A stretch of DNA of 64,000 bases, from positions 26,097 to 90,096 of the forward strand of contig ML976998.1 in assembly GCA_010015675.1 (NCBI GenBank). The letters are read 5' to 3'. Origin of the DNA: Byssothecium circinans (taxonomy: Eukaryota; Ascomycota; Dothideomycetes; Pleosporales; Massarinaceae). Positions 23,009 to 33,525 of this stretch are shown here, in pieces. A model generated the notes under the pieces. That model was not told where the DNA came from. It saw only the letters and a list, made by a program, of their open reading frames with translations, and searched no databases. The first letter of the stretch is position 1. Each line of letters opens with the position of its first letter. A program made the position numbers and the translations under genes.

Positions 23009-23562
23009 CTTCGTCACACTCATCTCGGATTATTAGCGCCTGGTTGCCCATTTGGCTTCTATCGCGCCGACGTCTGCCTTCAAAACATGGAAATATTCGC
23101 TAGCATGGTGGACCAGTTTAGGGTCTTGTAGACATACATGGGTCTCTGGACCTCATGCTGTCATCAGTGCAGGTCTCGGGTCGGATTGATACCCTGGTAC
23201 ATACGGAGCGGAGCTGTTTATAGCAGCCACCTGATCATCATCTGATCTCATGTAGTTGTCTCAAAACAATGATATGCACGTTCAGATTCATGCCCTCTGT
23301 TCTTGATTGCTCTTTGTGATTACCATTGTTACATTCTCATCACTAGTCCTGTGAAGACTCTGGCGATACATTCCTGTACCATCTTCAGTTGAGCTTTTAT
23401 TACTCTTGTCATTACTAGCGCACCTTTATGACCTTGTTGATCCCAGATGCACGTTCTCACACCACATCATCACATATGGCAAGATTAGTAACCTAAAAGC
23501 AAATATCCATACCATTATCATTATCAAAAACCTACAACCAACTACAAAGAACCCCTCATCCA
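23009..23562. other. Intergenic, convergent 3' ends
   Basis: 3' flank of the zinc-knuckle gene and of the GH18-like gene. No further feature was seen. Confidence 0.5.
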
Positions 23563-25639
23563 TCACACCCACCCCACAACAACAACCCCCGGTCCATCCG
23601 CCCCCAAATCCCCCTTCCCGCCCTTCACCCCCCCCTCGATCCAAGCATCCCGCTCCAACTCCTTCAACCTCCCCACAAACCTCTCCACCTCCCCACCCTG
23701 AAACGTCCCCTCCCAACCCCTCGGAATCCTAACATCGAACCCATCCACAACCACCTCCTCCCCAAGCGGCCGGTTGAGCCAAGAACTCGGATCCTCGCCC
23801 GGCTCCGCGTCCGGACCCAGAGGACGCAAGCCCGCACGCTCAGTATGACCGCTGCCGAAGAGCGAGAAGAGCGTCAGCGCAAAGGAAGTAGGTGGGTGCG
23901 TGGCGTCGAAGAGGTTGGGCAGGGGAGGCGAGGCGGAGGTTATTGCCGTGGTGTTTGTGAGGGGCCATATGGGATCGAGTGGGTTTGTACCTCGATGAGA
24001 AGAGGAGGAAGAGGAAGAGGAAGAGGAGGAGGAGTGCGGTCCCGGCTCCACGGGGAGTTTATTAGTCCTCCTCTTGCTGCTGATGCTGATACTTGTGACA
24101 CCACCGCTTCCGTAACGCACATCCCCGCCCACGGCCGCGGGAGTATCGACCGTGACGCTCAGTAACACTCTCTTCCCCGCTTTCTGGCATGCTTGCACTT
24201 CCTTTCCGAGGAGTGTGCAGTTCAAGAGCCCGGGGGCGTGGAGGGCTTGGCGCGTGTTTGGGGGCGCGCAGCCGGGGTAGGGGGAGAGCGAGGGGTAGGC
24301 GTTTGGGCCGTAGAAGCGGGAGAGGAGGGGGAGGGCGATGATGGAGACTTTTGGGTCGGTGCAGATGGTGCGGAGGGTGAGGAGGGCGTCGGGGGCGAAG
24401 ACGGGGGAGGTGTTGGGGAGGGTGTGGAATGTGGGGATGGGGATTAGGGGGATGAAGGGGAGGGCTTCCGTGGATGGTGGAGTGGTGGTGCTTTGGGTGG
24501 GGAGGGAGGGTGTTGGTGTTGGTGCTGATGTTGGCGTTGATGTTGAGTTGGAAGGAAAGGTGCTGTTGATACTCGCTGAGCCCAGTGCTGCGGAGACGGG
24601 GGTATCGAGAGAGACTGGGTCCACGTTCTCGACTGGCGTGGGCATTACCGTGACGTAAACGAACGTTGTAGTCTTTATTCTCACTGTTCTCGTTGTAGTC
24701 GTGTCCGGAACCTCATCCCCACTCGGGGAAGGCACATCCGTCGGCCGTAACGGATTTGTGTACATCCATGGACGGCTCCTGGTCTCTGTATATGTATCGT
24801 TCCACGGCAGAATGATTTGAGGACTTGCAGAAGCTGCCGTCGGTGCTAAAATTGTGCTTGTAGGCGACGGCTCATTTAGAGTCAGAGTCGGTGGGATGAA
24901 AGTCACGATGTCCTCGGGATCGATATCGTATTCGAAAGATACAGTTGTGGGTTGAACTTGATCCAAGACGGCGGTAGGAGATGGATAAGTTACATTGTCT
25001 GTCAGATTACTGCCGGTGGGGATGTAGGGAAGTATGCTGAGGATTTGTTCTGGTTCGTGGCCATCCTTCTCTTCTTCAGAGGGATCTTTTTGGTCCGGTA
25101 TCGAAAGCTCTGTAATCACAGGCTTATCAAGCTGTAGTTCCTCTGAGATGGTCGGGGTAGCTTCAGGGGACGTGGCATTGGTCGTGACATTCTGGAACGG
25201 TAGAAGTATGCTTATCACAACTCCGCTATCTTCAGGTTCTTCGGTTCCGGTTGGGATCGGATAGTCCGTGATGGCAGGTCCTTCAGGCTCTGAGTCTTCT
25301 GGTATGCTTGTAGGGGTCGGATACGTCACGTTATCTGACAGATGTTCTCCAGATGGGAGAAAGGGTAAGATGGAGAAGATATCCTCGCCATCATCATCGT
25401 CTTCTGGAGTGCCAGTGACCGAAGGTTCCAGAGCCGTGAAATCGGAAATGATAGCTGGGGTCGGTTCGTTGGGGAAGTCGTCCGATATTACAGGAAGCTC
25501 CGTTGGTCCAAGGAGGGTGGCATTGTCGCTCTGGGTCTCTTGAGGTGGAAACGAAGGTATGCTTATGAATATTTCTTCTTCCCCAGAGACAGGTGTTGGC
25601 ACCAGATCCGCAAAGCTCGTCGTAAGCCCCGCTAAGACC

Positions 25640-25674
<35 letters not shown>

Positions 25675-26112
25675 CGTGGTGGTCGTAGATTCAACAAAGC
25701 TACTGATCGTCGACGGCGTCGTATCCGCAATCGGTGTCTGCGTAACAAACACAGTAGTCGTAAAACTCCCATTCACACTTCCACTCAGAGTCGCAGAACT
25801 CGACGGCTTCCCATTACCCCTGCGGCTTGCACCAACAATATACCGCAGTATATCCAGCAAATTGTACTTGGCGAAGAAGTCACCAAGATCTTTCCAAAAA
25901 CCCTTGGGATCCCTGGCTTTAGCGTCGTTCAAGGCGACAGCTAGATTGTTGTTGTTGGTTTCATCGGACGAGCTTCGTGGGTTGAGGATCTGGACGCCGT
26001 GGTGGTGTCTGACGTTTGAGTCTAGATTGGGGAGGGCGGCGGCGTTGATGAGAGTTAAGACAAGGAGAAAGGAGAGGAGATGGATGGCTGGACGCGGTTG
26101 TAAGGGCGCCAT
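23563..26112 (-). CDS. Secreted protein with Ser/Thr/Pro repeats and degenerate, truncated GH18 (class III chitinase-like) domain
   Basis: A single frame of 849 residues. The signal peptide is HLLSFLLVLTLINAAALP. Residues ~150-165 are a poly-Thr run coded by an agt microsatellite. Residues ~180-440 carry imperfect ~50-residue repeats with the core ILPF/YxPxGxxLxDNVTYPxPT, rich in N-glycosylation sites. From ~590 the sequence resembles a class III chitinase barrel: YPSLSPYPGCAPP, LLNCTLLGKEVQACQKAGKRVLLSV, SFALTLFSLFG, RPLGEEVVVDGFDVRIPRGWEG. The catalytic signature DGFDxDxE is replaced by DGFDVRIPRGWE, so the catalytic Asp-x-Glu is gone. A poly-Ser run interrupts the barrel, and the protein stops right after strand 4, about half a barrel. 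A hydrolase function is unlikely; a carbohydrate-binding or cell-wall role is possible. The GH18 assignment is moderate, based on several aligned motifs. Confidence 0.7.
25642..25670. repeat. agt trinucleotide microsatellite
   Basis: About nine to ten agt units, read on the minus strand as consecutive Thr codons of the GH18-like protein. Length polymorphism would change the poly-Thr linker only. Confidence 0.85.
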
Positions 26113-26942
26113 TGTGACGTCTCTTCAACCGACTTTTCAATGAATGAAGGGGTGAAAGCGAATGACAGGAGGTCGCTGGAAGTCATGAAGGGTGACAGGG
26201 CGGTATATGAAGAAGCCAAGCAAGGAGGCGACTGTGCAAGGGAGAGCATGCGTGACCACAACACCATCGCGCCGTTATGCAGGAACCAGCTAAATGGGTA
26301 ATTCCGAAGAGTCGAGATTCGAATTGGGAGTATAAGCATGTGAATCGGCGCGTCGATGGTGGTACGCATGGCAGATGTTTTGCATTCCTGTATTTTGACG
26401 TTTGTCACGTCTGAAGGCAAACCAAACCACCACCTAGAATGTTCAAGGAACAGCAAGATGCGGTAAGGACATCCCGATGCCCAAGGACATGAAATTCCGA
26501 ACGTACTACTGTGCGATATTGCCATGTTCCTATCAATGATGTGTCAGCTACTGCATGAAAAAGGTAGCTCGGCACTTACTTGGATGTTTCCAACCAGGTC
26601 TGCCACCGGTATGCATTGGTCACCAATACATTGAACTAGACATTTACTTTGCAGTACATTCAAGAGGGTGTCATGCTTTTCATTCACCGTTCAAAACGAA
26701 AGACCAATCCAACCTATTAATATACATGCAGCGGCCTTGCCAACTTCGGCATCCGGCCATTGTGGGCGTCCAAACCGTTATTGAGGAGCAACACCAGCAC
26801 TCATTCTCACCCAAGAAGAAAAAAAAGCACACCTAAACTCCCTAACCTGAACATAGAGAAGCCTTGATGAACCACCAACGCCACGTTTGGTCAGCCAAAG
26901 ACCCATATAACCGCTCCCAAAAGTCCCCATAATCTCTCAATC
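26113..26942. other. Intergenic, promoter of GH18-like gene
   Basis: Upstream of the GH18-like gene and downstream of the SRA gene, both on the minus strand. A 93-codon plus-strand frame at 26555-26836 has no family resemblance and ends in poly-Lys from an A-rich stretch. I do not call it. Confidence 0.5.
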
Positions 26943-28499
26943 TCAGCGACCACTCTTCCTTAATTTTTCATCCTCATTGATCTCGTAGATCGTCGGCCTC
27001 CGAGTTGCATCATCTTTGTACCGAATCGGATGCTGACCTTTAGCGCGCACGAGCCTGAACTTGTAGGTAGCCTTCCTGATATCCACAACTCTCATCTCCA
27101 CCACGTTGTAGAGACCATCGTAACGCAGCCCAACCACTGGCCGGTAGGTGTTTGACTTGTGAAGTTGATGAGAACGCAAAACACGGACCGGGTTGTGGAC
27201 GGTTTTGCAGGTCTCTATAAGCCGGAGAGTGTTCTCTGTGGGCGTAGAGTCCTTGCCTTCGGTGCCGGAGTACCATATCTCAGTCCCTTTGTCCTCATCA
27301 TCATAGAGGCCTGAGCCACCCGAAAGGACCACAGAGTACGCACCCTTCTCTTTCTCGCCAAAGATACCACCCTGTGCCGTTCCATGCGCTCCGTCACGTA
27401 CGGCGCAGAGTTGGGTTGGCCACCATTGCCCGGGCACGAGATTGCCTTCTCCATAGTAGTTGGCTTTGACTCTGCCAGGCCATGCTGGATCGATAGCATC
27501 AGCGTTTCGGTCTGTTCCTTGTCGAGCCTTGATACCACGAAGCAAGTCGACCTCGAATATCTGGGCATACCAGCGGTTGTAGAGCTGCCAGGCATCGGCT
27601 TTCAGATCCCAAGGGAATGCTACCTGGGGTACAGTTAGTTCTTTTCTCATATGCCATTTAGGCAGTGGCCTTCTTACCTTAGAAGATGCGAAGACGCGGG
27701 GCAAACCATATTCGACATCCAACATCTTAGCCTTGCGGACAAGATATCTGTCTACGTAGAGGAGAATCTCAGCCTTGTGGATATGGTTACGCAGATCCTC
27801 AAACAACGTTGGGAGCTCCTTCGTCGCCGTCGCTTTCTCGCAGTTGGTAATGCAGGTCTTCATGCTCGACAAGGCTGTGATGCTGTCCGCCTTCCTCGTG
27901 TCGCGAGTCTTCGTAAGATCCTTCATACCATGACTAGTCGGTGCGATCTTGGTGTACCACGACGGTAACGGCAGCGGCTTATATTCATCTGAAGCGCTGC
28001 CAGGGACCTCGGGGATGAACAGCGATTTATTATTGGGAGCAGGATCGATGAGATGCGGCGACTTGGCTAGATACGGAGATTCGGCAGCAGTCTGCGACTT
28101 ATAATACTCTCCGTCCTCCAGATCAGACTGAGTTGGTTGACTCAAATCGACCACCTTACCCCGATTCCTCTTCAACGGCATATTGTCAATCTCTCCATCA
28201 TCCATCTCATCAGATCCCCTCTTCCATTTTCCCTTCTCTTTCGCCTCCAGAACCTTCACGAACGGCTCCGCATCACCCGAATCCTCAATATCTTTGAGCT
28301 TCATCTCCACCGCATTCGTAGGGACGTGATACATAGTCGCAGTGCGCACCGTGAGCTCTTCCAGCCAGTCAGGGTATTGGAAGATCACCTCTTTTTGATC
28401 TTTTGGTGTCGGTGGTTTCGAGTTGGGCGTTGTGCGAGGTCGCGCTGGAAGCGATGCAGCAGCCATTTTCGCAGCTGTTGATATAGAAACCGACGTCAT
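26943..28499 (-). CDS. SRA-YDG domain protein
   Basis: The frame is open throughout, but 27624-27677 is a 54-nt intron with GTAAGA, an AACTAAC branch and CCCAG. Splicing gives exons 28499-27678 and 27623-26943 and 500 residues (...VFASSK-VAFPWDL...). The N-terminal ~290 residues are charged, with no known domain. The C-terminal ~200 carry an SRA domain: PGQWWPTQLCAVRDGAHGTA, then GGIFGEKEKGAYSVVLSGGSGLYDDEDKGTEIWYSG, and VGLRYDGLYNVVEMR with the YDG motif. SRA domains bind hemimethylated or 5-methylcytosine DNA (UHRF1, SUVH, bacterial McrB partners). No RING, PHD or SET domain is present, so this is not a UHRF1 orthologue in architecture. A nuclear reader of modified cytosine, perhaps tied to fungal DNA methylation, is inference. 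Confidence 0.88.
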   Translation of the reverse strand: MTSVSISTAAKMAAASLPARPRTTPNSKPPTPKDQKEVIFQYPDWLEELTVRTATMYHVPTNAVEMKLKDIEDSGDAEPFVKVLEAKEKGKWKRGSDEMDDGEIDNMPLKRNRGKVVDLSQPTQSDLEDGEYYKSQTAAESPYLAKSPHLIDPAPNNKSLFIPEVPGSASDEYKPLPLPSWYTKIAPTSHGMKDLTKTRDTRKADSITALSSMKTCITNCEKATATKELPTLFEDLRNHIHKAEILLYVDRYLVRKAKMLDVEYGLPRVFASSKVRRPLPKWHMRKELTVPQVAFPWDLKADAWQLYNRWYAQIFEVDLLRGIKARQGTDRNADAIDPAWPGRVKANYYGEGNLVPGQWWPTQLCAVRDGAHGTAQGGIFGEKEKGAYSVVLSGGSGLYDDEDKGTEIWYSGTEGKDSTPTENTLRLIETCKTVHNPVRVLRSHQLHKSNTYRPVVGLRYDGLYNVVEMRVVDIRKATYKFRLVRAKGQHPIRYKDDATRRPTIYEINEDEKLRKSGR

Positions 28500-29221
28500 A
28501 GGAATAAGTGGAAGGTAAAGTGAAGGTGAGAGTGATATGTATGTACTGTAGAGTGATCGCGAGGCTTTTCCCCTCCCCTCGCTAGCCGGGTGGGTTGAGT
28601 CGTCGTTTGTAGTACCAGTTGCGGTGGCGCGGTTGAAAAGTTATCAACCAATGCAGCGGATTGGAGAACGCTCTGAGAATGTCAGGTGTGGAGTTGATTG
28701 ATTAGTTAATGATGAGTGCAGAGGGCGATCCGAGGGGTGAATTGTAAGTGAGCGAGCCAGTGAGTGAGTTTGGGATGTATGGATTTATATACGGCGTGGT
28801 GGCAGCGATTCATCGCGGTTGAGATGCGTGATGACGCACGGCCCTCGCTTTGGTGGCATAAGACCTTCTGATTGGTCGATGGTCTTAACATCAACATGTA
28901 TCTGAGAAATACGATGCAAATGCAATCACTTCGAATGCTTTTGTTTGTCGGGGTGTAGAGGGGGTGCAGAAGTAATGACTTACTTCACAATATCGTTGAG
29001 CTAAGGTAACAAACGTTAAGGCTTGAGAGAACCATGGTAGTGGTTGTCACTACGTGTTTAACCGCATAGCTTAAGGTAGACTGGACCACCTCTCGCAGTC
29101 ATGGATAGTTCAAATAGTCCTGAAATGTGGGTTAAGAGGTAGTTCGTAATCGAAAAAATCTCAATTATCGGCATAGTTATGCAAATCTAATCATGGATAA
29201 AACACCTCAACGTGAATCCAA
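28500..29221. other. Intergenic
   Basis: Promoter of the SRA gene and 3' flank of the PAF-acetylhydrolase-like gene. Nothing else was recognised. Confidence 0.5.
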
Positions 29222-30766
29222 CTATAGCCTCTCCTGCGCCCTCCTCTCCTCATTCGAAACAACCTGCCCCAGCACCTCACCCTCCACCATCGCATCGCCA
29301 GGCCCCTTCTCCACTTTCTCATCCCTCGCAGTCGTCTCCGTGTCTAAGCTGATCCAGCCCCTCACGTCATCCTTCCTGTTACTCAGAATCTTCTCATCCT
29401 TGGCGATTTCGCTCTCCTTGTCGCCGCCTTCCATCTCCATATCCAGAGCACTTGTATTCGCGACCTCAATCCCCGCATTCCGCATTACTTGAAGCATTGC
29501 TCGTGCATTCAGACGCAGGACACGCTCTGGTTCTTTGGCGCCAAATATCTTGGTAGTTATCCAAGGAAGAAGAACACCGAAGTCGGACTGTGAAAGGTGT
29601 GCTGAGGAAATTGGGTAGAAGATGTGTGGGCTTGGTTGACTTGGACTGGCATTCGGTGGTTTCGCTACGATTCGTTTCGTGTCATTCAGGTTGGATGACC
29701 AATTATAGAAGGCTTCCGAGAGAATGGCGAGGAGATTCGAGCCACCAATGGTAGGAGAGTTGTAGCATGGCATCGGCTTTGAGCGCAGCCATGATGTTGA
29801 GGGCGACTGGATGGGCAGGGTCCAGAGATCGAGGAGCATTACGGGAGAGTTCGGTGTGATTTGGCGGACAATGCTTGAATCTTCTGAAGGCGTAAAGAGT
29901 GGTCTGTAATCGGGCAGTCTTGAAGCTGGACGATAGTACGTAGACTTTGCCAACTGCACCATTGTCGCCGCGCCAAACGAGTGACCAGCCCAGGACATAG
30001 CACCCGGTTCATGCACATTTAGCGTCTGTGCGAACATGGCCAGTATGTCCTTGCATTCGTTCTTTTTCTGGTCCTCCGCCACGTTCTTCAATGGCACGCG
30101 CTCGTCAATCTTCAGCAGCGCATCATGTATCAACCCTAGTTCCCAGAGCCGTATCCTCAACTGCTCATCCCGTGCCTCATACGTTTCCGTCGAAGCTTTG
30201 TGCGCCACTTTCTTGTACTCCACGCGTTTCAACTTCTCGTCCTCGTCGGGCGTATGCACGAAGCTGATCGGCGCACTCCCATCCCTATGATCTGGCGCAA
30301 CGACCACAATCCCATGACTAGCCAAGGAGCCACAAAGATGCGAGTATGCGTTCCGTGAGCCTCCGAGGCCATGCGAGAATACCATGACAGGCCAGCGTTT
30401 GCTTTTCGTCGGTGGGTCGAGGATTTCCGCGTTATGATGGACGGGAATCGTGATGTAGTGTAATAGCTGCGGCATCACGCTGAAGAACTGCGAGAATGCA
30501 TTCCCTGCGCCTAGAAACCTTGCGTACGCGCCTATGACTTCGCGTTGTGGATTCGGGAGCCATTTTACGCCTCGTTGCTTGCTGTCCTCGCGGCCAGGGT
30601 AGAAGATGCGGAATGCGACCGTGGGGATGTTTGTGCACGGTGAGGGCGAAGGACTAGGTGATTCTAATTGCGAAGTTGGAAGTTCGACGTCGACAGATCC
30701 GACTTTGTATGGACCGGTGTACGGGGGGAATGAGGGTGTGGGGTTGAAACGGGTCAGCCAGCCCAT
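29222..30766 (-). CDS. Platelet-activating factor acetylhydrolase-like alpha/beta hydrolase
   Basis: A single-exon gene of 514 residues. It begins with the family's MGWLTRFNPTPSFPPYTGPYKVGSVDVELP. Then come the oxyanion-region phrase WPVMVFSHGLGGSRNAYSHLC, HGIVVVAPDHRDGSAP, the nucleophile elbow GHSFGAATMV (Ser of GxSxG), PVMLLDLWTLP supplying the Asp, and SSAHLSQSDFG supplying the His. This fits the PAF-AH II / plasma PAF-AH family (PF03403), which removes short or oxidised acyl chains from phospholipids. No signal peptide is visible, so it is probably cytosolic or membrane-associated. The C-terminal ~70 residues are acidic and low in complexity. The neighbouring Rab gene lies upstream on the same strand. 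Confidence 0.88.
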   Translation of the reverse strand: MGWLTRFNPTPSFPPYTGPYKVGSVDVELPTSQLESPSPSPSPCTNIPTVAFRIFYPGREDSKQRGVKWLPNPQREVIGAYARFLGAGNAFSQFFSVMPQLLHYITIPVHHNAEILDPPTKSKRWPVMVFSHGLGGSRNAYSHLCGSLASHGIVVVAPDHRDGSAPISFVHTPDEDEKLKRVEYKKVAHKASTETYEARDEQLRIRLWELGLIHDALLKIDERVPLKNVAEDQKKNECKDILAMFAQTLNVHEPGAMSWAGHSFGAATMVQLAKSTYYRPASRLPDYRPLFTPSEDSSIVRQITPNSPVMLLDLWTLPIQSPSTSWLRSKPMPCYNSPTIGGSNLLAILSEAFYNWSSNLNDTKRIVAKPPNASPSQPSPHIFYPISSAHLSQSDFGVLLPWITTKIFGAKEPERVLRLNARAMLQVMRNAGIEVANTSALDMEMEGGDKESEIAKDEKILSNRKDDVRGWISLDTETTARDEKVEKGPGDAMVEGEVLGQVVSNEERRAQERL

Positions 30767-31679
30767 CGTGGGAGGAGGCCTAGGAAGGGTGATATTGGTA
30801 AGGATTCTGGAGACGCGTGAGAGCGACAGTGTGGACAGTCAATTGGTATGTCGCATGAATAATATCTAGAATGCTGTCAAGGTATCTGAAAGTAGGAGGG
30901 AGATGTGAAAGAAAAGAGGAAGAAGCGGTCGTGACGAAATCATTCCCTCAGAGAAATCTACGCCAAAAAGGCCACCAAGTGCCACTAACGCAGGAACACT
31001 TGCGAGTGCACGAGACCTTTCCCACATGTCAGACTTGGAAGATCCGACGCCAACGAGGCGGTGACGTCCAAGTGTCAGATTGCTCCTTTGCTTGCTTCCA
31101 ACCATCCCCGTTTCGTGGAGCCTCGATTGACCCACCGCTCTTCTGGGACTCTGTTGCAAGCCAAAAGCGAACCTTGGGTAGACGTTGATTAGATCGCGTG
31201 CCATTGATCGTGTGCTCAAACGAGGGTCGGCAAGTCCGTTGATTTTATTTAAAACATGACGCAAGACGGGCGGCGGGTGAATCGCAACCCGGGCTTCTCG
31301 GAACGAGCGATTACGCTAGACGTCTTTGAGACGAGCCTCGGCTGCGGACGATGCTGGCTTAGCCCCCCGGCTCGGGTGTCTAGCGTGAAATTACCCAGTT
31401 TTGTGGCGCCCAGGATTTTTCTCATACAAAATTTATCAAAGCGTGGTCGTGCCACCCTTTCAAGCCCCACGACGCTAGACACCCGAGCCGGGGGGGGACT
31501 GTACGTACCTGATGAGCGAACTGGAAGTTTCTGTATCGTTGGAAGATGTACAAGAACTTTGAATATTAGATATTATAATATATACTTCTCCATCATACGG
31601 AGACAAATAGAGATGTGACCTATCAGCAAAGTGCCCAAAGCAAATGTTTCAACTGAACCAGAATGGGACTGGACCCCCA
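30767..31679. other. Intergenic with inverted repeat
   Basis: Between the PAF-AH-like promoter and the 3' end of the Rab gene. Contains the inverted repeat 31363-31495 and GC-rich flanking sequence from ~31256. Otherwise no gene is seen. Confidence 0.5.
31363..31495. repeat. Perfect 24-bp inverted repeat (hairpin or MITE-like)
   Basis: Arms 31363-31386 and 31472-31495 are exact reverse complements, beginning with a run of six C and ending tctagcgt. The spacer is 85 nt. The inner 9 bp of the right arm, acgctagac, also occurs at 31313-31321, followed by a degenerate continuation (acgagcc). The left arm can therefore pair with two partners. No target-site duplication is obvious. Confidence 0.85.
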
Positions 31680-32821
31680 TCAACAACACCTCTTCCTCCT
31701 TCCACTACTCCCACTCAACCGGAAAACCTCTTCCCATTCCCTCCTCTGCGTCCCCTTCGCCCTTCCCCTCCTCTGCCTAATCCCCTCTACCCCACTCATA
31801 ACACTCCCTCCATCATCCACACCCCAGCCCCCAATGTCCCCATACTGAATCCCACTATTCGGGTCATCCGGGTCGATTTCGCCGAGCTCGATTTTCGTCA
31901 AGATCATCCTCGCCAGTCTTTCAAAAAGCTCGTCGACGTTCTCGCCGGTAAGGGCAGACACTTCGACGGCAACGGGGATCCCATTTTCGCCAGCCCAGCG
32001 AGAGGCCGTGTCGAAGGGGACTTCGCGGCCTTCGGGGGCGACCGTGGCTTTTGCGAGGCCAAGGGATGCGGAAGCAGATCTAGAGAGAGAACCGCTGGTT
32101 GTATGGCTGGATTGTGAGTTTGGCGTTGGTGGATAGTTGCTTCCGTCTTCGCTGCCACTGCCCCAGCTCCCGTATCCTCCTCCATCCCCAGACCCTCCAC
32201 CTGTTCCGTCTGCAGCATCCACTTTATTGCCCGCCACAATTACCGTCAGATTCGGACTCGCTAGTGCTCTTGCATCGTCTAGGAACGTTCGTAGGCCATC
32301 AAAACTGCGCCAGCTACACACATCGTAGACCAAGATTGCGCCCGCGGCGCCGCGATAGTATGAACGAGATACGGAGCGGAAACGTTCTGTGCCCGCGGTA
32401 TCCCAAAGCTGTAGCTTTATTCGTTTGCGAGTACCTGCGTTGTTGGACGAGGAGCGCGGTGTGATGTGAACGATCTTCGAGGCGAACTCTACGCCTATCG
32501 TCTGCGAGGAGAGGATTTTCCACGATGAGTTTATGAAGCGGTGGAGTATACACGACCTAACATAGTGACATAGTCAGTCTCCGCATTCGTATAAGTGCTA
32601 GTCTGTATAGAAGAGGTTGTGAAGATGGGAGAGGGAGAGCCATACTTCCCAGCGCTACTCGGCCCTAGCAATATAACTTTTGCAAGATAATCGTACATGC
32701 TCCCGAGCTCCTGCGCCTTGTTAGAATTGTGCTCTTCTGCTATGGCATATCCCATACCTACTCGTGCCGGCTGCTCTCCACTCCGACTCGACGCATTGCT
32801 CTCTTTGCGCGGCCTTCCCAT
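31680..32821 (-). CDS. Rab4/Ypt4-like small GTPase with internal and N-terminal extensions
   Basis: Exons 32821-32646 and 32556-31680 (89-nt intron, phase 2) give 350 residues. If translation starts at the ATG at 32698, just before YDYLAKV, it has 309. G motifs: P-loop GPSSAGKS (53-60), switch region TIGVEFASKIV, WDTAGTERF, NKVD and VSALTGEN. The C-terminus is RRKRCC, a double-Cys geranylgeranylation site. The phrase KIELGEIDPDDPNSGIQYGD is characteristic of Rab4/Ypt4. Between NKVD and the last motif sits a ~60-residue Gly/Ser-rich insert that ordinary Rabs lack, and near the C-terminus there is a further linker. Role: endosomal recycling traffic, membrane-anchored through the lipidated tail. 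The start codon choice is open. Confidence 0.87.
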
Positions 32822-33525
32822 TATGCCTGAATTTCTTCCTTCCTCTATCTCTAAAGTAGTCTTCTCTTTCTCCGCAGCAGGTTATCCCAACGTCTTTTGC
32901 TTTGGTCTGCTGTCTTCGAAAGCCGCCGCGTGCCCCAACGCTCGTCGTTCGTTCTTTTCGATCCGTCGTTCGTGAAAAGGCAGCAGAGTAAACGTTTGCT
33001 CGCTCGGTGTTGCGCGTTGAAACAGCAGCGTTATGGCAGGAACAACATCCGCCGTAGTACGAATACACAGCGTTCGAACCTCGGCTTCGGCGACAACGTC
33101 TGTGTTTGTGTGTTGTTCAAAGCTTGGCCAAATCAAACCTCGCACGTCTTATCAGAGGTGATAGCTGCAGGAAGCTAACCACGACCGCTGTAAGCGAACT
33201 GACATGGATTGAACATTTGAATGGTCCAAAGTGTCACGCGCATCTAGCTATCCACGTGCTCACATGGCCTTTTTTTTGCAGCAAATCCTGCAGTGTGTGG
33301 AATAAGAAGGAAGCAGGAGAGACATCTGGCAGTAGACGCGACGATGGAGAGAGGTGCGATGTAGTCAATAGAAGTCACGGCGCAAATCGATATATACAAC
33401 TCCAGGCCAACGTAACGTATCAACAAACCCCAAAAATGCAACGAAAACAAAAGGAAAACTGAGTATAAACATCCACAAACAATGGTATCCAGCGCTATCA
33501 ATATCAACACTCCAATTATCCCCAT
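32822..33525. other. Intergenic
   Basis: Promoter of the Rab gene and 3' flank of the copper ATPase gene. No gene recognised. Confidence 0.5.

Noticed and set aside
25559..26143. 194-codon plus-strand frame with poly-Val
   Set aside because: Antisense to the poly-Thr and signal-peptide coding part of the GH18-like gene; the poly-Val is the mirror of the microsatellite.
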